From Spirochaetaceae bacterium (GTDB lineage Bacteria > Spirochaetota > Spirochaetia > SZUA-6 > Bin103), in assembly GCA_028821475.1 (NCBI GenBank), contig JAPPGB010000105.1, positions 39,009 through 103,008 of the forward strand: a DNA stretch of 64,000 bases, given 5' to 3'. A program made the position numbers and the translations under genes. This document shows positions 26,667 through 36,774 of the stretch, piece by piece (within the stretch, counting starts at the first letter, position 1; each line of letters begins with the position of its first letter). The notes beneath the pieces were generated by a model. It was not told the origin of the DNA, made no database searches, and saw nothing but the letters and a program-made list of their open reading frames with translations.

Positions 26667-27193
26667 TAAGACTGAGGCAGATCATCCAGCGAGGTCTCAC
26701 TCGATGAGAGAGGTTGTTGAAGTCGCCAAGGCGGGCGTTTCCGTGGCCTTGCGAGGTGGGGGAACGCTCGCGTGTATTCGACCGCGGCGCGGACCTGACC
26801 TTCCGTCAGGTAGGGATACGCGGCGAGAATCTCGGGAACGGTGTCACCATTCTTCGCCATGTCAGCGATATAGTGTGCAGGCACGCGGGTACCCTGCACA
26901 CACGGAGTACCCGAGAGGATACGCGGATTCACCGAGATGTAACGCTTAGTATCCTCTCCCAGCTCCTCGTCGGAAGGGGACGGAGAGCACTCGTTGCCCG
27001 CCGCCATGGAGAGTAGCCACACCTTCGGCACGCTGGCAAACTTGGCGGCGGCGTCCAGTGTCGAGCCAGCCCGGTACAGGCGTGCCGCGGTGCCCGCCAT
27101 GTACCGCTCGCGTAGCCGTTCCGGCGTCCATCCGGGTCCGAGCAGCGCATTCTCTTGATCCAAGGTTGGCACTGACACTCTTCGTTCCTCCAT
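26666..27193 (-). CDS. DUF433-domain protein (putative antitoxin)
   Basis: The C-terminal half (about residues 85-150) is a DUF433 helix-turn-helix domain with ISVNPRILSGTPCVQGTRVP followed by LAAYPYLTEGQVRAAVEYTRA. The N-terminal 80 residues are an unusual extension for this family (normally about 75-110 aa in total), with WTPERLRERY and an Ala-rich helix, perhaps a second DNA- or partner-binding module. ATG 27193 directly follows AAGG. It is first in the DUF433-DUF5615-HEPN-like unit, as expected for an autoregulating antitoxin; TATACT and TACATT boxes lie at 27221-27226 and 27209-27214 on the minus strand. Confidence 0.8.
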   Translation of the reverse strand: MEERRVSVPTLDQENALLGPGWTPERLRERYMAGTAARLYRAGSTLDAAAKFASVPKVWLLSMAAGNECSPSPSDEELGEDTKRYISVNPRILSGTPCVQGTRVPAHYIADMAKNGDTVPEILAAYPYLTEGQVRAAVEYTRAFPHLARPRKRPPWRLQQPLSSSETSLDDLPQS

Positions 27194-27305
27194 CCTTCAG
27201 CGGCACCAATGTACATTGCCAGTATACAACATCCGTGTGCGCAGCACTCCCGACACGACCAGCACGACCAGCGCGGAGCGGGCCTGAATGCTGACAGCGT
27301 TGGAA

Positions 27306-27440
27306 GCCAACTGCAGGCGCCGAGGTGAGGCCGCGGACGAGGCGTTCTGGACGATCGGGGCGAAGGCGATGACTGGGATTGAGGCGGTGACGCCGACATC
27401 GGCCATCTCGCCCCACAGGATGCCTGTTGGTGGGGAAGCC
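27306..27440 (-). pseudogene. C-terminal relic of a MalG-type ABC permease, frameshifted
   Basis: On the minus strand, TGILWGEMADVGVTASIPVI then AFAPIVQ is followed, after a one-base shift, by ERLVRGLTSAPAVG. This is the characteristic end of carbohydrate ABC transporter inner-membrane proteins (…P…l…lQr.lv.GLt.GAVKG). Nothing upstream (toward 27480) continues the family, so only about 45 codons survive. The 440 bases between the DUF433 gene and pckA otherwise hold no gene. The relic suggests a lost sugar transporter replaced by the inserted module. Confidence 0.55.
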
Positions 27441-27636
27441 GGCGGCCGCAGCCGGCACCATAACGCGTCAGAACAGGCCCCACTGCGAGCAGCCGTCGAC
27501 CAGGGGCCTGCACGTAGGCGACCGCGACATCACGTTGGAAGCGGGCCACGTCGCCCGGGGTTGCCGCCTTCGTTGACAGCAGCAGGGTGAGTCTGCGGTG
27601 GTCCTGGACATGCGCTACACTTGGAGCAGGCAGCAA

Positions 27637-29229
<1,593 letters not shown>

Positions 29230-29309
29230 CCGTGAAGACTGCCGAGTCCATGCGAGAGTTGGGGAAGATCACTCCAGGACCCGACACGCCTCGGGATGAA
29301 CGCCCCTCG

Positions 29310-29702
29310 CTACTGGCCGACGTAGGTGCCGTGCTCGGTCATCAGGGCGAGCAGGTTGCCGGCGGGGTCGCGGAAGAAGGCCATGCGCAGTTCGTAGTCG
29401 GCGGCGGAGTGGATCACCTGCGGCGGGCCGTCGAACGTGACGCCACGTTCCTGCAACTCCGCGCAACGGCGGTCGACGTCGGCAACCCTGAAGTACAGCG
29501 TGCAACCCGTCCCGCCGGTGCCGGCGCCGGAAGACAGCATGAGGCGCACGCCGCCGCTGTCGAAGAAGGCCAGGTTCGGGCCCGGCTGGGCGATGAACGG
29601 GACGCCGAGGGTGTCGCGGTAGAACGCGACCGCCGCGTCGATATCGTCCACCGCCAGCGCTACCTGTCCGATGGACCAGCCCGGTGCTTCGCTTGCGGAC
29701 AT
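29310..29702 (-). CDS. VOC-superfamily (glyoxalase/dioxygenase-like) protein
   Basis: A 130-residue single-module vicinal-oxygen-chelate protein: GQVALAVDDIDAAVAFYRDTLG, FFDSGGVRLML, CTLYFRVADVD and MAFFRDPAGNLLALMTE are the two beta-alpha-beta-beta-beta units with the usual acidic metal ligand near the end. It begins 2 nt after the aminotransferase stop and is surely co-transcribed with it. The enzymatic role is unknown. Confidence 0.85.
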   Translation of the reverse strand: MSASEAPGWSIGQVALAVDDIDAAVAFYRDTLGVPFIAQPGPNLAFFDSGGVRLMLSSGAGTGGTGCTLYFRVADVDRRCAELQERGVTFDGPPQVIHSAADYELRMAFFRDPAGNLLALMTEHGTYVGQ

Positions 29703-29704
29703 CT

Positions 29705-31081
29705 TCAGGCGCTCCTCAGGCAGGCGGCGATGCGCTCGGCGCCGGTGCGCAGATCCGCGACCGCAACCCGCGAGTAGGCCAGCCGCAGGTACTCGGCTTC
29801 CGGGGCGGGCCCCTCGGCGGGGAAGAACCCGCGCCCGACGGGGAATACCACCCCGCGCTCCAATGCCTGTTCCTGCACCGCCTGCGCCGCGAGCGGCTCG
29901 GCCAGCCGCAGCCACAGGAAGAAGCCGCCCGCCGGTTCAGTGAACTGCACCGCGCCGCCGCACAGGTCGCGCAACGCATCGGCGAGCGTGCGCATCTTGG
30001 TGTGGTAGAGCGCGCGCATCCGCGCCACGTGGGCCTCCAGTTCGCCGGACACCATGAACTCGTACAGCATGCGGTGCTGCAGCGGGCTGTTGCCCATGTC
30101 GAAGCGCGCCGGCATCAGCAGGCGCAACAGTTCCGGGCGCGCCTGCAGCCAGCCCACCCGCAGGCCGGGCGCGATCACCTTGGAGAAGGTGCCGGCGGTG
30201 ATCACGAAGTGGCCGTCGGCCAGCGCGCCGAGTGTCGGGAGCAGCTTGTCGCCGAAGTACAGTTCGTTGTAGGCGGTGTCCTCCAGCAGCAGCACGCCGT
30301 GGCGGGCGGCCACCGCCAGCAGGTCGCGGCGGCGCGCCACCGGCATCGTGATGCCGGTGGGATTGTGGAAGGTGGGCGACACGTACACCAGCTTTGCCGG
30401 AGTGCCGGCGGCGGCGAGCCGCTGCAACGCGGCGTCGAGCCGGTCGATGCACATGCCGTGCGCGTCCATCGGCACGCCGACCAGCCGTGCTCCGTGGCCG
30501 CGGATGGTGCGCAGGGAGCCGGAGAACGCCGGCACCTCGGTCACCACCACGTCATCGGGATTGAGCAGCGCCGAGCACGCCAGGTCGATCGCTCCGGCCG
30601 CGCCGTTGGCGAGCACGAAGTGGTCGGCCCCGATCGCCGGCTCTTGGTCGCGGGCGAAGAACCGCGCCACCTCTTCGCGCAACGGTTCATGGCCAAGCGG
30701 CCCGCCGTAGGAAAGCGCCGCCGCCCCGCGCTGTGCACCCGGATCGGGCGCCAGCGCACCGTGGGGGTCACACGCGCACTCCGCTGGAGCGGTGCTGCTC
30801 GCCGACACCCCGTTGCCGGCTTGTTCGGCCATGAGGGTGTCATCGGCGTCGAGCCCGAGCGCGCGGGCGGTCGCCGCCAGCAGGCCGCGCCGCGGCAGCG
30901 TGGCGTCGTCGGGGATGCCGCCCGCCAGCGAAATCGGCGGCACCTCCGGGTCGGGCTGCCGCGACGAGAGCCCCCAATCGGTGACCGACCCCGCGCTCAG
31001 CTTGCGCACCCGCCGCGACACCAGCGTACGCAAATCGCGCGCCGCCCACCGTTCCGTCAAGACCTGTCCTGTAGCGCTCAC
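29705..31081 (-). CDS. PLP-dependent class I aminotransferase (2-aminoadipate/valine-pyruvate type)
   Basis: A 458-residue fold-type I aminotransferase. SLAGGIPDD near residue 54, SYGGPLGHEPLREEVA, YVSPTFHNPTGITMP, EDTAYNELYFG, the PLP lysine in TAGTFSKVIAPGLRVGW, and PAGGFFLWLRL are family blocks of the MocR/LysN-like branch, without the GntR domain. An extra 35-residue loop (about 85-120) follows the N-terminal arm. GTG 31081 is chosen since TACATT (31088-31093) stands 6 nt upstream, matching other genes here; the frame stays open to 31273. It is divergent from the COG4091 paralog at 31291. Confidence 0.85.
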   Translation of the reverse strand: MSATGQVLTERWAARDLRTLVSRRVRKLSAGSVTDWGLSSRQPDPEVPPISLAGGIPDDATLPRRGLLAATARALGLDADDTLMAEQAGNGVSASSTAPAECACDPHGALAPDPGAQRGAAALSYGGPLGHEPLREEVARFFARDQEPAIGADHFVLANGAAGAIDLACSALLNPDDVVVTEVPAFSGSLRTIRGHGARLVGVPMDAHGMCIDRLDAALQRLAAAGTPAKLVYVSPTFHNPTGITMPVARRRDLLAVAARHGVLLLEDTAYNELYFGDKLLPTLGALADGHFVITAGTFSKVIAPGLRVGWLQARPELLRLLMPARFDMGNSPLQHRMLYEFMVSGELEAHVARMRALYHTKMRTLADALRDLCGGAVQFTEPAGGFFLWLRLAEPLAAQAVQEQALERGVVFPVGRGFFPAEGPAPEAEYLRLAYSRVAVADLRTGAERIAACLRSA

Positions 31082-31087
31082 GCTGCC

Positions 31088-31116
31088 AATGTAATCCGCT
31101 CCACTCCGCCGGTCAC
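31088..31116 (-). promoter_or_regulatory. Candidate promoter GTGACC-N17-TACATT for the aminotransferase
   Basis: Minus-strand GTGACC (31111-31116), 17 nt, TACATT (31088-31093), then 6 nt to GTG 31081. It supports the chosen start and predicts a leaderless mRNA. Confidence 0.4.
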
Positions 31117-31290
31117 GCTCCACGCTCCCGTCGTGCGCAGCCCGGCAACGTGGCGCGCTCGGGTCGACACGATCCTTCCCGACAAGCCCTCCACCTTCGC
31201 CCGCCTCCCGACCGAGGCCGTCTGGGATACCGAAGCCACCGGAGCCTCGGCCGCTTGCGGCGCGCGCCGACATGCGGTGTACTGCGCGGC

Positions 31291-32685
31291 ATGATCCGCG
31301 CTCTCACCCGCATGCTGACCGGTCCTCCCGTCAAGGCCGGCGTGATCGGGACCGGTCACTACGCCACCGCCATCGTGTGCCAGGCGCGCTCGATCGCGCA
31401 GCTCGACGTGGCGGTGGTTGCCGACGTCGACGTCGACCAGGGCCGGCGCGCCTATCGCCTGGCGGGCGTCGACGACCGGCGCATCGTGGTATGCGATCGC
31501 CGGGCCGCCGCGCTGGACGCCCTCGAGCGCGGCGACAGCGTCGTGCTCCCGGATGCGGACTTGATGATGGACCTGCCGCTCGCCGTCGTGGTGGAGGCGA
31601 CCGGGCAGGCGGAGGCGGGCGCGCGCCACGCGGCGGCGGCGATCGCCCACGGCAAGCACGTCGCCATGGTCAACAAGGAGGCGGACGTCAGCGTCGGGCC
31701 GATCCTCAAGCACCGCGCCGACCGCGCCGGGGTGGTGTACAGCGCCGTGGACGGCGACCAGCACGGCCTGCTGATCGGCCTGGTGGACTGGGCGCGCACC
31801 CTCGGCCTGCGCGTGATCGCCGGCGGCAAGGCGGGCGACCGCGATCATGTCTTCGACCCGGTGCGGCGCACGGTCACGCACGCCGGCGGCAGATTCCAGG
31901 TCGATCTCGACGGCGAGCAGGCCGCCGCGTTCGCACCGATCGACGCGGAAGAGGCGGGCGTCAAGATCGCCGCGCGGCGCCGCGCCGTGCAGCACGTTTC
32001 CGGTATCGGCGGCTGGGACGTGGGCGAGATGGCGATTGCCGCCAACGCCACCGGCCTGCTGCCCGACGTGCCCGAGTTGCACGCGCCGATCACCCGCATC
32101 GCCGAGATTCCCGAAGTGTTGTGCCGCCGCGAGGAGGGCGGCATTCTGACCCGCGACGGGGCCATCGAGTCGGTAATCTGTTTGCGCCAACCGCACGAGG
32201 CGGGCCTCGGCGGCGGCGTGTTCGTGGTGGTGGACAGCGCCACCGACTACGCGCGCCGCATCATGGTGACCAAGGGGCTGATCGGCAACCGCGGCGGCTC
32301 GGCGGCGCTCGTCTACCGGCCGCATCACTTGTGCGGCGTGGAGACGCCGCTTACCCTGCTGTGCGCGGCACTGCTCGGCGCACCGACCGGCGCCGGTGAG
32401 CTGCTGCCGCGCGTGGACGTGGTGGCGCACGCCGCCGAGGATCTCACGAAGGGAGACGTGCTGCCCGGCGACCACAGCACGCGCCTCACGTTCCTGATGA
32501 CGCCGGCCGCGCCGCTGGGCGGCGGCGTGCCGCTGCCGTTTCACCTGGCGAGCGGCAATCACTTGGCCTGCGACGTGGCCGCCGGCACGCCCCTCACCGC
32601 CGCCGCCGTTGCGGAGCCGCCGCACTCGACGCTGTGGGAATTGCGCCGGGAGCAGGACGCCCACTTTCTGAACAGCGACGGCTGA
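31291..32685 (+). CDS. NAD(P)-dependent oxidoreductase with SAF domain, second COG4091-type paralog
   Basis: A 464-residue protein with a Rossmann start (KAGVIGTGHYATAIVCQA, about residues 15-32), VVADVDVDQGRRAYRLAG, VVVEATGQAEAGARHAAAAI, HGKHVAMVNKEADV, DQHGLLIGLVDWAR, and a C-terminal SAF-like segment (AAEDLTKGDVLPGDH). The order matches the protein at 3514, but identity is modest, so they are old paralogs with different substrates. ATG 31291 starts the homology. The gene is followed by about 430 bases with no gene. Confidence 0.8.
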   Translation: MIRALTRMLTGPPVKAGVIGTGHYATAIVCQARSIAQLDVAVVADVDVDQGRRAYRLAGVDDRRIVVCDRRAAALDALERGDSVVLPDADLMMDLPLAVVVEATGQAEAGARHAAAAIAHGKHVAMVNKEADVSVGPILKHRADRAGVVYSAVDGDQHGLLIGLVDWARTLGLRVIAGGKAGDRDHVFDPVRRTVTHAGGRFQVDLDGEQAAAFAPIDAEEAGVKIAARRRAVQHVSGIGGWDVGEMAIAANATGLLPDVPELHAPITRIAEIPEVLCRREEGGILTRDGAIESVICLRQPHEAGLGGGVFVVVDSATDYARRIMVTKGLIGNRGGSAALVYRPHHLCGVETPLTLLCAALLGAPTGAGELLPRVDVVAHAAEDLTKGDVLPGDHSTRLTFLMTPAAPLGGGVPLPFHLASGNHLACDVAAGTPLTAAAVAEPPHSTLWELRREQDAHFLNSDG

Positions 32686-33114
32686 CGCGCCGTGACCGCC
32701 GCTGCGGCGCCTCCCGGAACCCGCACCGCCCACAGGTCCAGCCGGGTGCGGTGTGCCGCCAACCGGCGTCCCACGCTTCTGCCGCTGGGCGCGCTCAAGC
32801 GACTGCCAACGCACTCATCAGTCTGTACGGTCACTCCGTGACATGGAGACGTTGACACCGATCCCCGAGCATCGCCCGCCCGCCGGCTCTTCGACCAGGG
32901 CACCGGTCGGCGCCGCGTGACCGCGCACAACGTGGCTCCGCGTGGCTACCGCGACTACCTTTGCACGCGAGATCGTAGCGACATCGTTCTTGACGATGAA
33001 TTGTGGCACACCCGCGCTCCTCGGCCCGGTCGAGTGAAGCCGCCGGCCCCCGCCCGGGTGACAACGCTGCGTGCGCCGCCGGCAGACCGCGGCGCATAGG
33101 ACCGTTCGCCGCGG
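32686..33114. other. Gene-free interval
   Basis: No convincing coding frame on either strand in 429 bases. The only structure noted is the second copy of the GTCACGGAGTGACCG element (32828-32842, reversed). No hairpin-plus-T terminator or known RNA was recognised. Confidence 0.6.
32828..32842. repeat. Dispersed intergenic element GTCACGGAGTGACCG, copy 2 (reversed)
   Basis: The reverse complement of the 15-mer at 8747-8761, with matching flanks (CGTCT-like upstream, ACNGACT downstream on the minus strand). It lies mid-interval, about 145 nt after one gene and 270 nt from the next, so it is less obviously an operator than copy 1. Confidence 0.55.
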
Positions 33115-34404
33115 CTATTGCGCATCCTCCCGTAGGCGGGTTGCCAGATCGGACAGCGCGGCCGGATCCGAGGCAGGGTACCGTTCCTGCGTGCGGCGCC
33201 GGAGGTCCTTGACCGTCGCCACGCCATCGGCGGCCTCGTCGGGGCCGATGATCAGCGCGTAGCGAGCACCGACCCGGTCGGCGTGCTTCAGTTGGCGGTC
33301 CAGACGCTGATTCGGGTCCAGGCACAACTCCACGGCGACCCCGTGCGAACGCAGCGCCTCGGCCAGGCGCCCCGAGGCCGCCTGCAGGCCGCCGTCGAAC
33401 ACCGTGACGACCGCCGTCGGGCCGCCCGCCGAGGGCGCCGGAACGCGGTCCAGCTCGCGCAGCAACTCCAGCAGCGCCAGGTCGCCCACCGCCATGCCGA
33501 CGCCGGGAATGCGCTGCTTGCCGCCCACCTGGCGGGTCAGGTCGTCGTAGCGGCCGCCGCCGAAAATGGCGCGCCGCAGGTCGCCGGTGGCCCACGCCTC
33601 GAACACCGTACCGGTGTAGTAGTCGAAGCCGCGCGTGATCGCCCGGTCCAGGCGCACGTACTCGTCGTGGCCGCCGATGGCGAGTTGCTCCATGATGGTC
33701 GCCAGCCGCGCCGGGGGCTCGGTCACCGGAGAGCCGACGAACGCCACCAGATCGCCGGCCTGCCCTTCGCCCAGGCCCAGCTCCACCAGTTGGCCCCGCG
33801 CACGCTCATCGTCCACTTTGTCCAGGCGGTCGATCACGGCGAACACCCCGCGCACCTGTTCGGCGGCTACGCCGAGTGTCCCGGTGAGGTCGGCCTCCAT
33901 GGCGGCGCGGTCGTTGATCCTGATCTGCACCTCGCCCGGCCCGATCGCCAGCGCCTTGAACAACGCGCAGGCCACCTGGATCACCTCGGCGTCGGCCACC
34001 GCGCTTTCGCTGCCGAGCAGGTCCACGTTCCACTGAAAGAAGGAGCGGCCGCGACCGCGCTGCGGCCGCTCGTAGCGAAAGAACTGCCCAAACGACTGCC
34101 AGCGCGCCGGCAGCACAATCTCCCGTTCGCGCGCCGCGACCATGCGCGCCAGGGTGGGCGTCAGCTCCGGACGCAGCAGCAGCGCCTTGCCGTCGCGGTC
34201 CTGGATGCGGAAGGTCTGCCTGGTAACGATCTCTTCGCTGCTCTTGCCGAGGTACAGGTCGAGGTACTCGACCGCGGGGCCCTCGTACTCCCGGTATCCG
34301 TACCCGCGGCCGGCCGCCAGCATGATCTCGCGCAGGGCGACCTGCTGCGCCCAGTCATCCGGGTAAAAGTCCTGCGTCCCCTTGACGCGCGCTACAGGAG
34401 GCAT
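33115..34404 (-). CDS. hisS: Histidyl-tRNA synthetase
   Basis: A class II aminoacyl-tRNA synthetase charging tRNA-His. The 429-residue product starts KGTQDFYPDDWAQQ and has motif 2 (GQFFRYERPQRGRGRSFFQWN), the histidine-specific RAITRGFDYYTGTVFEA and GGGRYDDL segments, motif 3 (GVGMAVGDLALLELL), and a C-terminal anticodon-binding domain with LCLDPNQRLDRQLKHAD. ATG 34404 lies 7 nt after a TATATT box (34412-34417, minus strand). No T-box leader is present. It is a monocistronic unit convergent with an empty interval. Confidence 0.95.
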   Translation of the reverse strand: MPPVARVKGTQDFYPDDWAQQVALREIMLAAGRGYGYREYEGPAVEYLDLYLGKSSEEIVTRQTFRIQDRDGKALLLRPELTPTLARMVAAREREIVLPARWQSFGQFFRYERPQRGRGRSFFQWNVDLLGSESAVADAEVIQVACALFKALAIGPGEVQIRINDRAAMEADLTGTLGVAAEQVRGVFAVIDRLDKVDDERARGQLVELGLGEGQAGDLVAFVGSPVTEPPARLATIMEQLAIGGHDEYVRLDRAITRGFDYYTGTVFEAWATGDLRRAIFGGGRYDDLTRQVGGKQRIPGVGMAVGDLALLELLRELDRVPAPSAGGPTAVVTVFDGGLQAASGRLAEALRSHGVAVELCLDPNQRLDRQLKHADRVGARYALIIGPDEAADGVATVKDLRRRTQERYPASDPAALSDLATRLREDAQ

Positions 34405-34411
34405 CGGCCTC

Positions 34412-34417
34412 AATATA
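34412..34417 (-). promoter_or_regulatory. TATATT box 7 nt before hisS
   Basis: A five-of-six match to TATAAT on the minus strand ending 7 nt before ATG 34404, with no room for a leader or Shine-Dalgarno. No clear -35 at 17 nt. Confidence 0.4.
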
Positions 34418-34450
34418 GCAACGGCAGACGCTGTCGCGGCGACGCCTGCC

Positions 34451-35335
34451 TCACTGGTTCAGAGCGTCCGAAATCCGCCTTGCGGCGTTGGGGTCCTCGA
34501 ACATGGCGCGATGGCCTCCATCCTGCACGGCGATCACGGTGCTGCCGGCCGACTCCAGGAACAAGACCTCCGCATCAGTCAGCCGCCCCACGATCATGTC
34601 GAGGGTGCCGTATACGTAGACGACCTTGCGCATATCCGTGCCGGCAAGCTCAGTCGTATAGCGATCGTGTCCGGTGGCCGCTGCGATGCGCATCTCCATC
34701 CGTTCCCGAGGCGTCTTCGGCGGCAGGAACTGCTGGTCAGGAAATGGCTGCGGGTTGATGGCGTCCGGGAACCAGTACACCGTTCCGGTCAGGAATCCCT
34801 GCACCACCTGATCCGGCATGTCCAGACGACCCGCCATCAGCAGGTATTGGTCTGCCGCCTCCGGGCCTCTGAGCGCCAGGTAGCGGGCTAACAGGAACGC
34901 GCCGTAGGAGTGCCCGACCACCACGACGCGCTTGTCCTGAGCCTTGAAGTGCTTGATCGTGCGGTCCAGGATCTCGACGCTCACGTCCACCTCGGCCTGC
35001 AAGTCCGCAAGCAGCCACTCGCCCTCTCGCTCGGCCAGGTCGTGATTGAGGGTAAGGGTCTGATGGACCTGCACGAATTGGACCTCCTCCCGTCCCGGGT
35101 AGTGGACGAAGGAGTCGTACGCAAACGGATCGAACTCGTGCTTGGGGCCGCCCTGTTCGAAGATCCACACGGTGTCGGACTCGACGCTGTTGAGCGTCCT
35201 GAACAGCTCGGTGACGTCGGCGGGAATCGGCGTCGCCTGGTACTGCACGAAGCCCTGGCTGCAGCCGCCGATGAGGACGCCGGCGAGCAGGAGCGAGAAG
35301 AGCGCGAGGCGCGGGTGGTGTTGTCTGATCGGCAT
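34451..35335 (-). CDS. Lipoprotein alpha/beta-hydrolase
   Basis: A 294-residue protein with a lipoprotein signal (LFSLLLAGVLIGGC, lipidated Cys about residue 25). The mature part has an alpha/beta-hydrolase core: VVVVGHSYGAFLLARYLAL with nucleophile Ser in GHSYG, an Asp in YVYGTLDMIVGRL, and a His in QDGGHRAMFED near the C-terminus, giving a complete triad. Probably an outer-membrane or periplasmic esterase; the substrate is unknown. ATG 35335 has a strong GGAGGGAGGG site upstream. The divergent region to the 2-hydroxyacid dehydrogenase holds a 14-bp direct repeat. Confidence 0.75.
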   Translation of the reverse strand: MPIRQHHPRLALFSLLLAGVLIGGCSQGFVQYQATPIPADVTELFRTLNSVESDTVWIFEQGGPKHEFDPFAYDSFVHYPGREEVQFVQVHQTLTLNHDLAEREGEWLLADLQAEVDVSVEILDRTIKHFKAQDKRVVVVGHSYGAFLLARYLALRGPEAADQYLLMAGRLDMPDQVVQGFLTGTVYWFPDAINPQPFPDQQFLPPKTPRERMEMRIAAATGHDRYTTELAGTDMRKVVYVYGTLDMIVGRLTDAEVLFLESAGSTVIAVQDGGHRAMFEDPNAARRISDALNQ

Positions 35336-35371
35336 GTTTCTACCCTCCCTCCGAGGTCGCCCAAGAAGTGA

Positions 35372-35407
35372 ACGTATCCATTGTAAGACGGGGACGTATC
35401 CATTGTA
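35372..35407. promoter_or_regulatory. Direct repeat ACGTATCCATTGTA, two copies 22 bp apart
   Basis: Identical 14-mers at 35372-35385 and 35394-35407, start-to-start 22 bp, that is two helical turns on the same face of the DNA. They lie in the 174-bp divergent region between the hydrolase lipoprotein and the 2-hydroxyacid dehydrogenase and are AT-richer than the surroundings, as expected for regulator binding sites or overlapping promoters. Confidence 0.55.
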
Positions 35408-35509
35408 TCGCCCTGCCGCCGCCGGGACTTGATCGGCCTTTGATCGGCGTTCGCGGGGCGACTCGGGGGCCGGGCGCGTCGTATAGTTGCGGCCGAATCG
35501 GGAGGTTTC

Positions 35510-36505
35510 ATGGCATTCACCGTTTGCGTCACTACCGAGTACGACCGCGAAGTGATCGCTCCGGCGCTGGCGCAGTTGCCGCCGGAGGCGCGGGTCACGT
35601 ATGGGCCGGAGGTGGGACGCGACCTGACCCGCGACGAGGTGCTGGCCGCGGCCGCGGATGCCGGCGCCGTCATCGCGAGCAGCGAAGCGTACGACGCCGA
35701 CCTGTTCCGGGCGCTGCCGGGGTTGCGCATGGTGACCCGCGACGGCGTCGGCTACAACGCGGTGGACCTGGAGGCGGCCACCGAGCATGGCGTGCTGGTG
35801 ACCAACGCCCCGGTAATGCACATCGCCACTGCCAACTTCGCCATGGGCCTGGTCACCGCGCTGGTGCGCCGCATCGTGGTGGCCGACCGCGAAACCCGCA
35901 ACCGCGGCTGGACGCGCCGCGAGCTGTTCCTGGCGCCGGGCCTGGACGCCATGACGCTCGGCATCGTGGGCTACGGCAACATCGGGCGCGGCGTGGCGCA
36001 GCGGGCGCTCGCGCACGGCATGCGGGTGCTGGCGTTCAGCCGCGGCCTGACCGCCGCCGGGGCGCAGCGCGACGGCGTGACGCTGGCGCCGGTCGACCAG
36101 ATCCTCGCCGAGTGCGACGTGGTGAGCGTGCACGTCCCGCTCACCGACCGCACCCGCGGCATGATCGGCGCGGCGCAACTGGCCAGCATGCGGCCCGGCA
36201 GCTACCTGGTCAACACCAGCCGGGGCGCCGTGCTGGACGAGGCAGCGCTGATCGAGGCGCTGCGTTCCGGTCACCTGGCCGGCGCCGCCCTGGACGTGTT
36301 CGAGGAGGAGCCGGTGGCCGACGACAACCCGTTGTTGACCATGGAGAACACCATCGTCAGCCCGCACATCGGCAGCGACACCACGGTGGCCACGCACGGC
36401 GCCGTGCAGATGTGCGTGGCCAACATCACCGCCTTCCTGCAGGGCGCCCGCCCGCCCAACCTGCTCAACCCGGAGGTGCTCGACCGTATCGAGCTGCCGC
36501 GCTGA
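35510..36505 (+). CDS. D-isomer-specific 2-hydroxyacid dehydrogenase (phosphoglycerate-dehydrogenase-like)
   Basis: An NAD-dependent dehydrogenase of 331 residues with NAD motif LGIVGYGNIGRGVAQRAL (about residues 154-171), substrate Arg in LVNTSRGAVLDEAAL, catalytic Glu in LDVFEEEPVA and His in SPHIGSDT. It lacks the ACT domain of full SerA, so it may serve another hydroxyacid such as glycerate/hydroxypyruvate, which would fit the glycerate kinase at the left edge. ATG 35510 follows GGGAGG; TATAGT lies at 35482-35487. It is divergent from the hydrolase lipoprotein. Confidence 0.9.
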   Translation: MAFTVCVTTEYDREVIAPALAQLPPEARVTYGPEVGRDLTRDEVLAAAADAGAVIASSEAYDADLFRALPGLRMVTRDGVGYNAVDLEAATEHGVLVTNAPVMHIATANFAMGLVTALVRRIVVADRETRNRGWTRRELFLAPGLDAMTLGIVGYGNIGRGVAQRALAHGMRVLAFSRGLTAAGAQRDGVTLAPVDQILAECDVVSVHVPLTDRTRGMIGAAQLASMRPGSYLVNTSRGAVLDEAALIEALRSGHLAGAALDVFEEEPVADDNPLLTMENTIVSPHIGSDTTVATHGAVQMCVANITAFLQGARPPNLLNPEVLDRIELPR

Positions 36506-36774
36506 GCCGCGGCCAGCCGGTTGAGCGGCGGACGGCGCACGCGCGTCAGCTTCCTGGCGGGGAGCGCCGGCACGGCCCGCTCCTGATGCAGGCGGCTGCG
36601 CGACACCCGCGGCGCGCTACCGGAAGCCGCCATGCACGTGTCCACACCGCATTCGGCGTGCGGCGCACGCCCGCCCCTCGTAGACCTCCGGTTGTCGGGC
36701 CCGTCGGCAGCCATGCAGGCCCGACAGCCGGACAGGTGCAGCGGGGCGCCATTCGTGCTACCTTCGCCGCCGTC

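Noticed and set aside
27573..27578. Perfect TTGACA upstream of pckA as a -35
   Set aside because: No TATAAT-like hexamer at 16-18 nt; the TACACT box is 37 nt away, so it is not a usual promoter pair.
31081..31273. N-terminal extension of the aminotransferase to 31273
   Set aside because: The extension has no homology and overlaps the promoter area of the divergent gene; a -10-like box lies just before GTG 31081.
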